This document shows, one piece after another, positions 62,259 through 64,000 of a stretch of DNA of 64,000 bases. The stretch lies in assembly GCA_002261195.1 (NCBI GenBank), contig MVBO01000036.1:1-64000 (forward strand), in the 5' to 3' direction. The stretch is from Bifiguratus adelaidae. Its lineage: Eukaryota > Mucoromycota > Endogonomycetes > Endogonales. The translations under genes and the position numbers were made by a program. The notes beneath the pieces are model-generated. The model did not search any database. It was not told where the DNA came from and saw nothing but the letters and a program-made list of their open reading frames with translations. Within the stretch, counting starts at the first letter, position 1. Each line of letters starts with the position of its first letter.

Positions 62259-64000
62259 TTAAGCATCGAAATCGAGGATTCTAGCCAGTCCAGTCAAATC
62301 ATCTTCTGCAATCACATTTTCATCTTCTGTAGTGTCCAGCATGCCATTGACTGCCTTGGTTGCTTGTTGGGATGGTTGTACGATGAGCTGGCGATTCACA
62401 ATGGAATAGGTCGGTCCAACGTCGTCCATCACCGCATCATGGTCCTGTGTGACGAAGGATTCTTGCACGCCAGCATTATCTAAATCCAGCTTAGCTAGCC
62501 ATTGGGCACTTGGACTATTGTCAACGTCCATCTCAGACATGGATGTCTCCACCACAAAACCTTGATTGGCTTGGTTCTCATAACTCTCGACAATTTTCGC
62601 GGTCACCTGCAGAATTTCGGTGTCATGTGGACCTCGCCGATGAAGATGAGCCATGGCACACAGGATATCATCCAGTACCCAGGGAAATGAAATCATGGCA
62701 GCTTGATCACGCCTGACCGATAAATTGGTCGCACCACTGTACATGGGCGTTTGTTCGAGCGGATGATAGGTAACATAGTACCACGCGGACGCCATTGCGT
62801 ATGTGATTGCTGTGTCTGCTTTCTCCACTCCGTGATCGGACGTGCTAGACCCATGTGTCTCATTAGCAACTTTATCTTGGAAAATAGTGCGATAATATCG
62901 CCGTAATTCTATGGATGCCTTCATGGCTGATCTTTTGATTTCGTGATATCGCTTCTTGTTGGGCTGCTTCAACAGCTTGACCAAATAGCCGGATATGATT
63001 TCGCATTCGGTGTCGACACCATATTGGTTCATGATGGAGCGCAAAGCGTGGTCGTACCGTCTCTTGAAATCCCTAGCTTCTCTCACATATCGCTCAAAAC
63101 CTGGCCAAATCAAGCGCGGATCGAAAACAAACGCCGTCTCCATGTCATGCTTGTAATTCTTGTAATCGCTAGAATTCACAGAACGGAAAATGGACCCGAG
63201 CACCTTCTGCGAGGGGTATGTGACATTCTCTGACTTTTGCATAAAGTCGGGATACTCTCGGACTCGAAGCTCAGGATCCAGTAGCGCGGGACGACCTGAT
63301 TTGGGAAAATCTGTCGAGTTTGTGCATGTGAGTTAATGTCGTTGGATGAAGAACATTCCTTTCCCGTAATACTTGCCTACTGCTACCGAATGAAGCTGCG
63401 CCAAACGTATACAATGTCCATCTCTAGCTCCATTGGTTGATTTGTCCGCTCGAGCTAAATGCGCGTTGGCAATGATGCCGAGATTGTCATTGACAATGTA
63501 CTGCACGTAAAAGTGCTGGATGTCAGTGATGGTAACTTTCTCTTTGACAACTGGCTCTGGAGGGTGGTAGTCCATGGGAGGATGATCCCGTCTAGGCGGT
63601 AATAGATTCTGATCCCATATGACGCTGGGAGAGATAGTCAGGAAAAATGACATATTAAAGGTAATCCCAACTTACGTGTAGTCGTCCCCATCCAGATCTC
63701 CACCACTACACATGCTCGGGACATCTCGGTCTCCCTTTTGTGAGAAAACAACGACGTTCGTCAAATACATTAAGTCTTCGCGCCGAACGGCTTTGACCAC
63801 CCTTACATCACCGGGATGGAAGCATGGGTTGCGGAATACGATACACTGGCCTTGAATGACCGTTCGCATTTGATTGTTTCCAGGGGTCGCAATCTGCACG
63901 AAAATTTCGTCTTCTTCAAGAACACCGACTTCGTCCAAGACTCCGAGTAAGAATGCTCCGTCTGGCACATGAATTTTGGCCTTTTTCTTGATGTCTTTAA
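62259..64000 (-). CDS. Cellular RNA-dependent RNA polymerase (RNAi type), 5' end beyond the window
   Basis: Makes double-stranded RNA for silencing (QDE-1/RDR family). The visible part starts within the catalytic core: VPDGAFLLGVLDEVGVLEEDEIFVQI, FRNPCFHPGDVRVVKAV, YLTNVVVFSQKGDRDVPSM and the catalytic SGGDLDGDDY near 63680-63715, followed by an intron. The C-terminal helical domain runs through FDPRLIWPGFERYVREARD to DLTGLARILDFDA at 62259. The DLDGD metal-binding triad is intact. The N-terminal portion lies to the right. With DNMT2 and ARS2 it suggests active RNA-based regulation in this fungus. Confidence 0.93.

Overview
This is a fungal nuclear genome window. It is dense with genes, and most genes are cut by many short GT-AG introns of roughly 45-100 bp. 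The gene set is fungal: a YPD1-type phosphorelay protein, DSC3, RCH1, JIP5, CWC24, an SH3-RasGEF, and a cellular RNAi-type RNA-dependent RNA polymerase. Dnmt2, ARS2, a queuosine-salvage protein, a RsmH/METTL15-type mitochondrial rRNA methyltransferase and heavy intron content argue against a Saccharomyces-type yeast. A basidiomycete or an early-diverging (for example mucoromycote) lineage is likely, but the window alone cannot settle this. Gene models were built by eye from reading frames, splice sites and family resemblance. For the glycosyltransferase, SPB4, the 449-aa coiled-coil protein and the 70-aa tail-anchored protein, the summed exon lengths are exact multiples of three.

Layout. 1-9.4 kb: RAD3/XPD helicase (3' end off the left edge), a glycosyltransferase with a discoidin-like tail, SPB4 and a coiled-coil protein. 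9.9-14.9 kb: an SHD1/F-box-like gene, JIP5, a shugoshin-like gene and a decayed methionine sulfoxide reductase (msrA) gene. 15-25.5 kb: RAD4/XPC, ATG6/Beclin, CSM3/TIPIN, NHP2, VPS52. 25.5-34.6 kb: RCH1-like transporter, RPS23, SAL1, SH3-RasGEF. 34.6-48.2 kb: DNMT2, ARS2, CHRAC1/DPB3, a queuosine-salvage gene, two divergent hotdog thioesterases, a small BRCT-like gene, YPD1, a small basic protein, a patatin/TGL-like gene and RsmH. 56-64 kb: CWC24, MET14, DSC3, a cytochrome b5-acyl-CoA dehydrogenase fusion, a serine-rich single-pass membrane protein and an RNA-dependent RNA polymerase running off the right edge.

The backbone is very compact. Six divergent pairs have start codons only 20-58 bp apart, and convergent pairs often end 34-60 bp apart. 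Against this, 48.3-55.7 kb is different: gene-poor, with a GC-rich, intron-poor dehydrogenase and FAD oxidoreductase that carry TATA-like boxes, and a broken HET-domain gene. It is bounded by 24-bp direct repeats that differ at one base. The right repeat is the last seven codons and stop of a small two-exon tail-anchored protein gene, and the single mismatch is synonymous. Removing the island would put RsmH and the small gene tail to tail about 95 bp apart, like the rest of the window. I read this as a probable integrated accessory element that used the 3' end of a protein gene as its attachment site. I found no recombinase in it.

Functional threads: nucleotide excision repair (RAD3, RAD4), fork and chromosome maintenance (CSM3, shugoshin, CHRAC1/DPB3), ribosome biogenesis (SPB4, JIP5, NHP2, RPS23), RNA modification (DNMT2, queuosine salvage, RsmH) and small-RNA biology (ARS2, RdRP). 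DNMT2 and queuosine salvage are linked biochemically in fission yeast and lie about 3 kb apart here.
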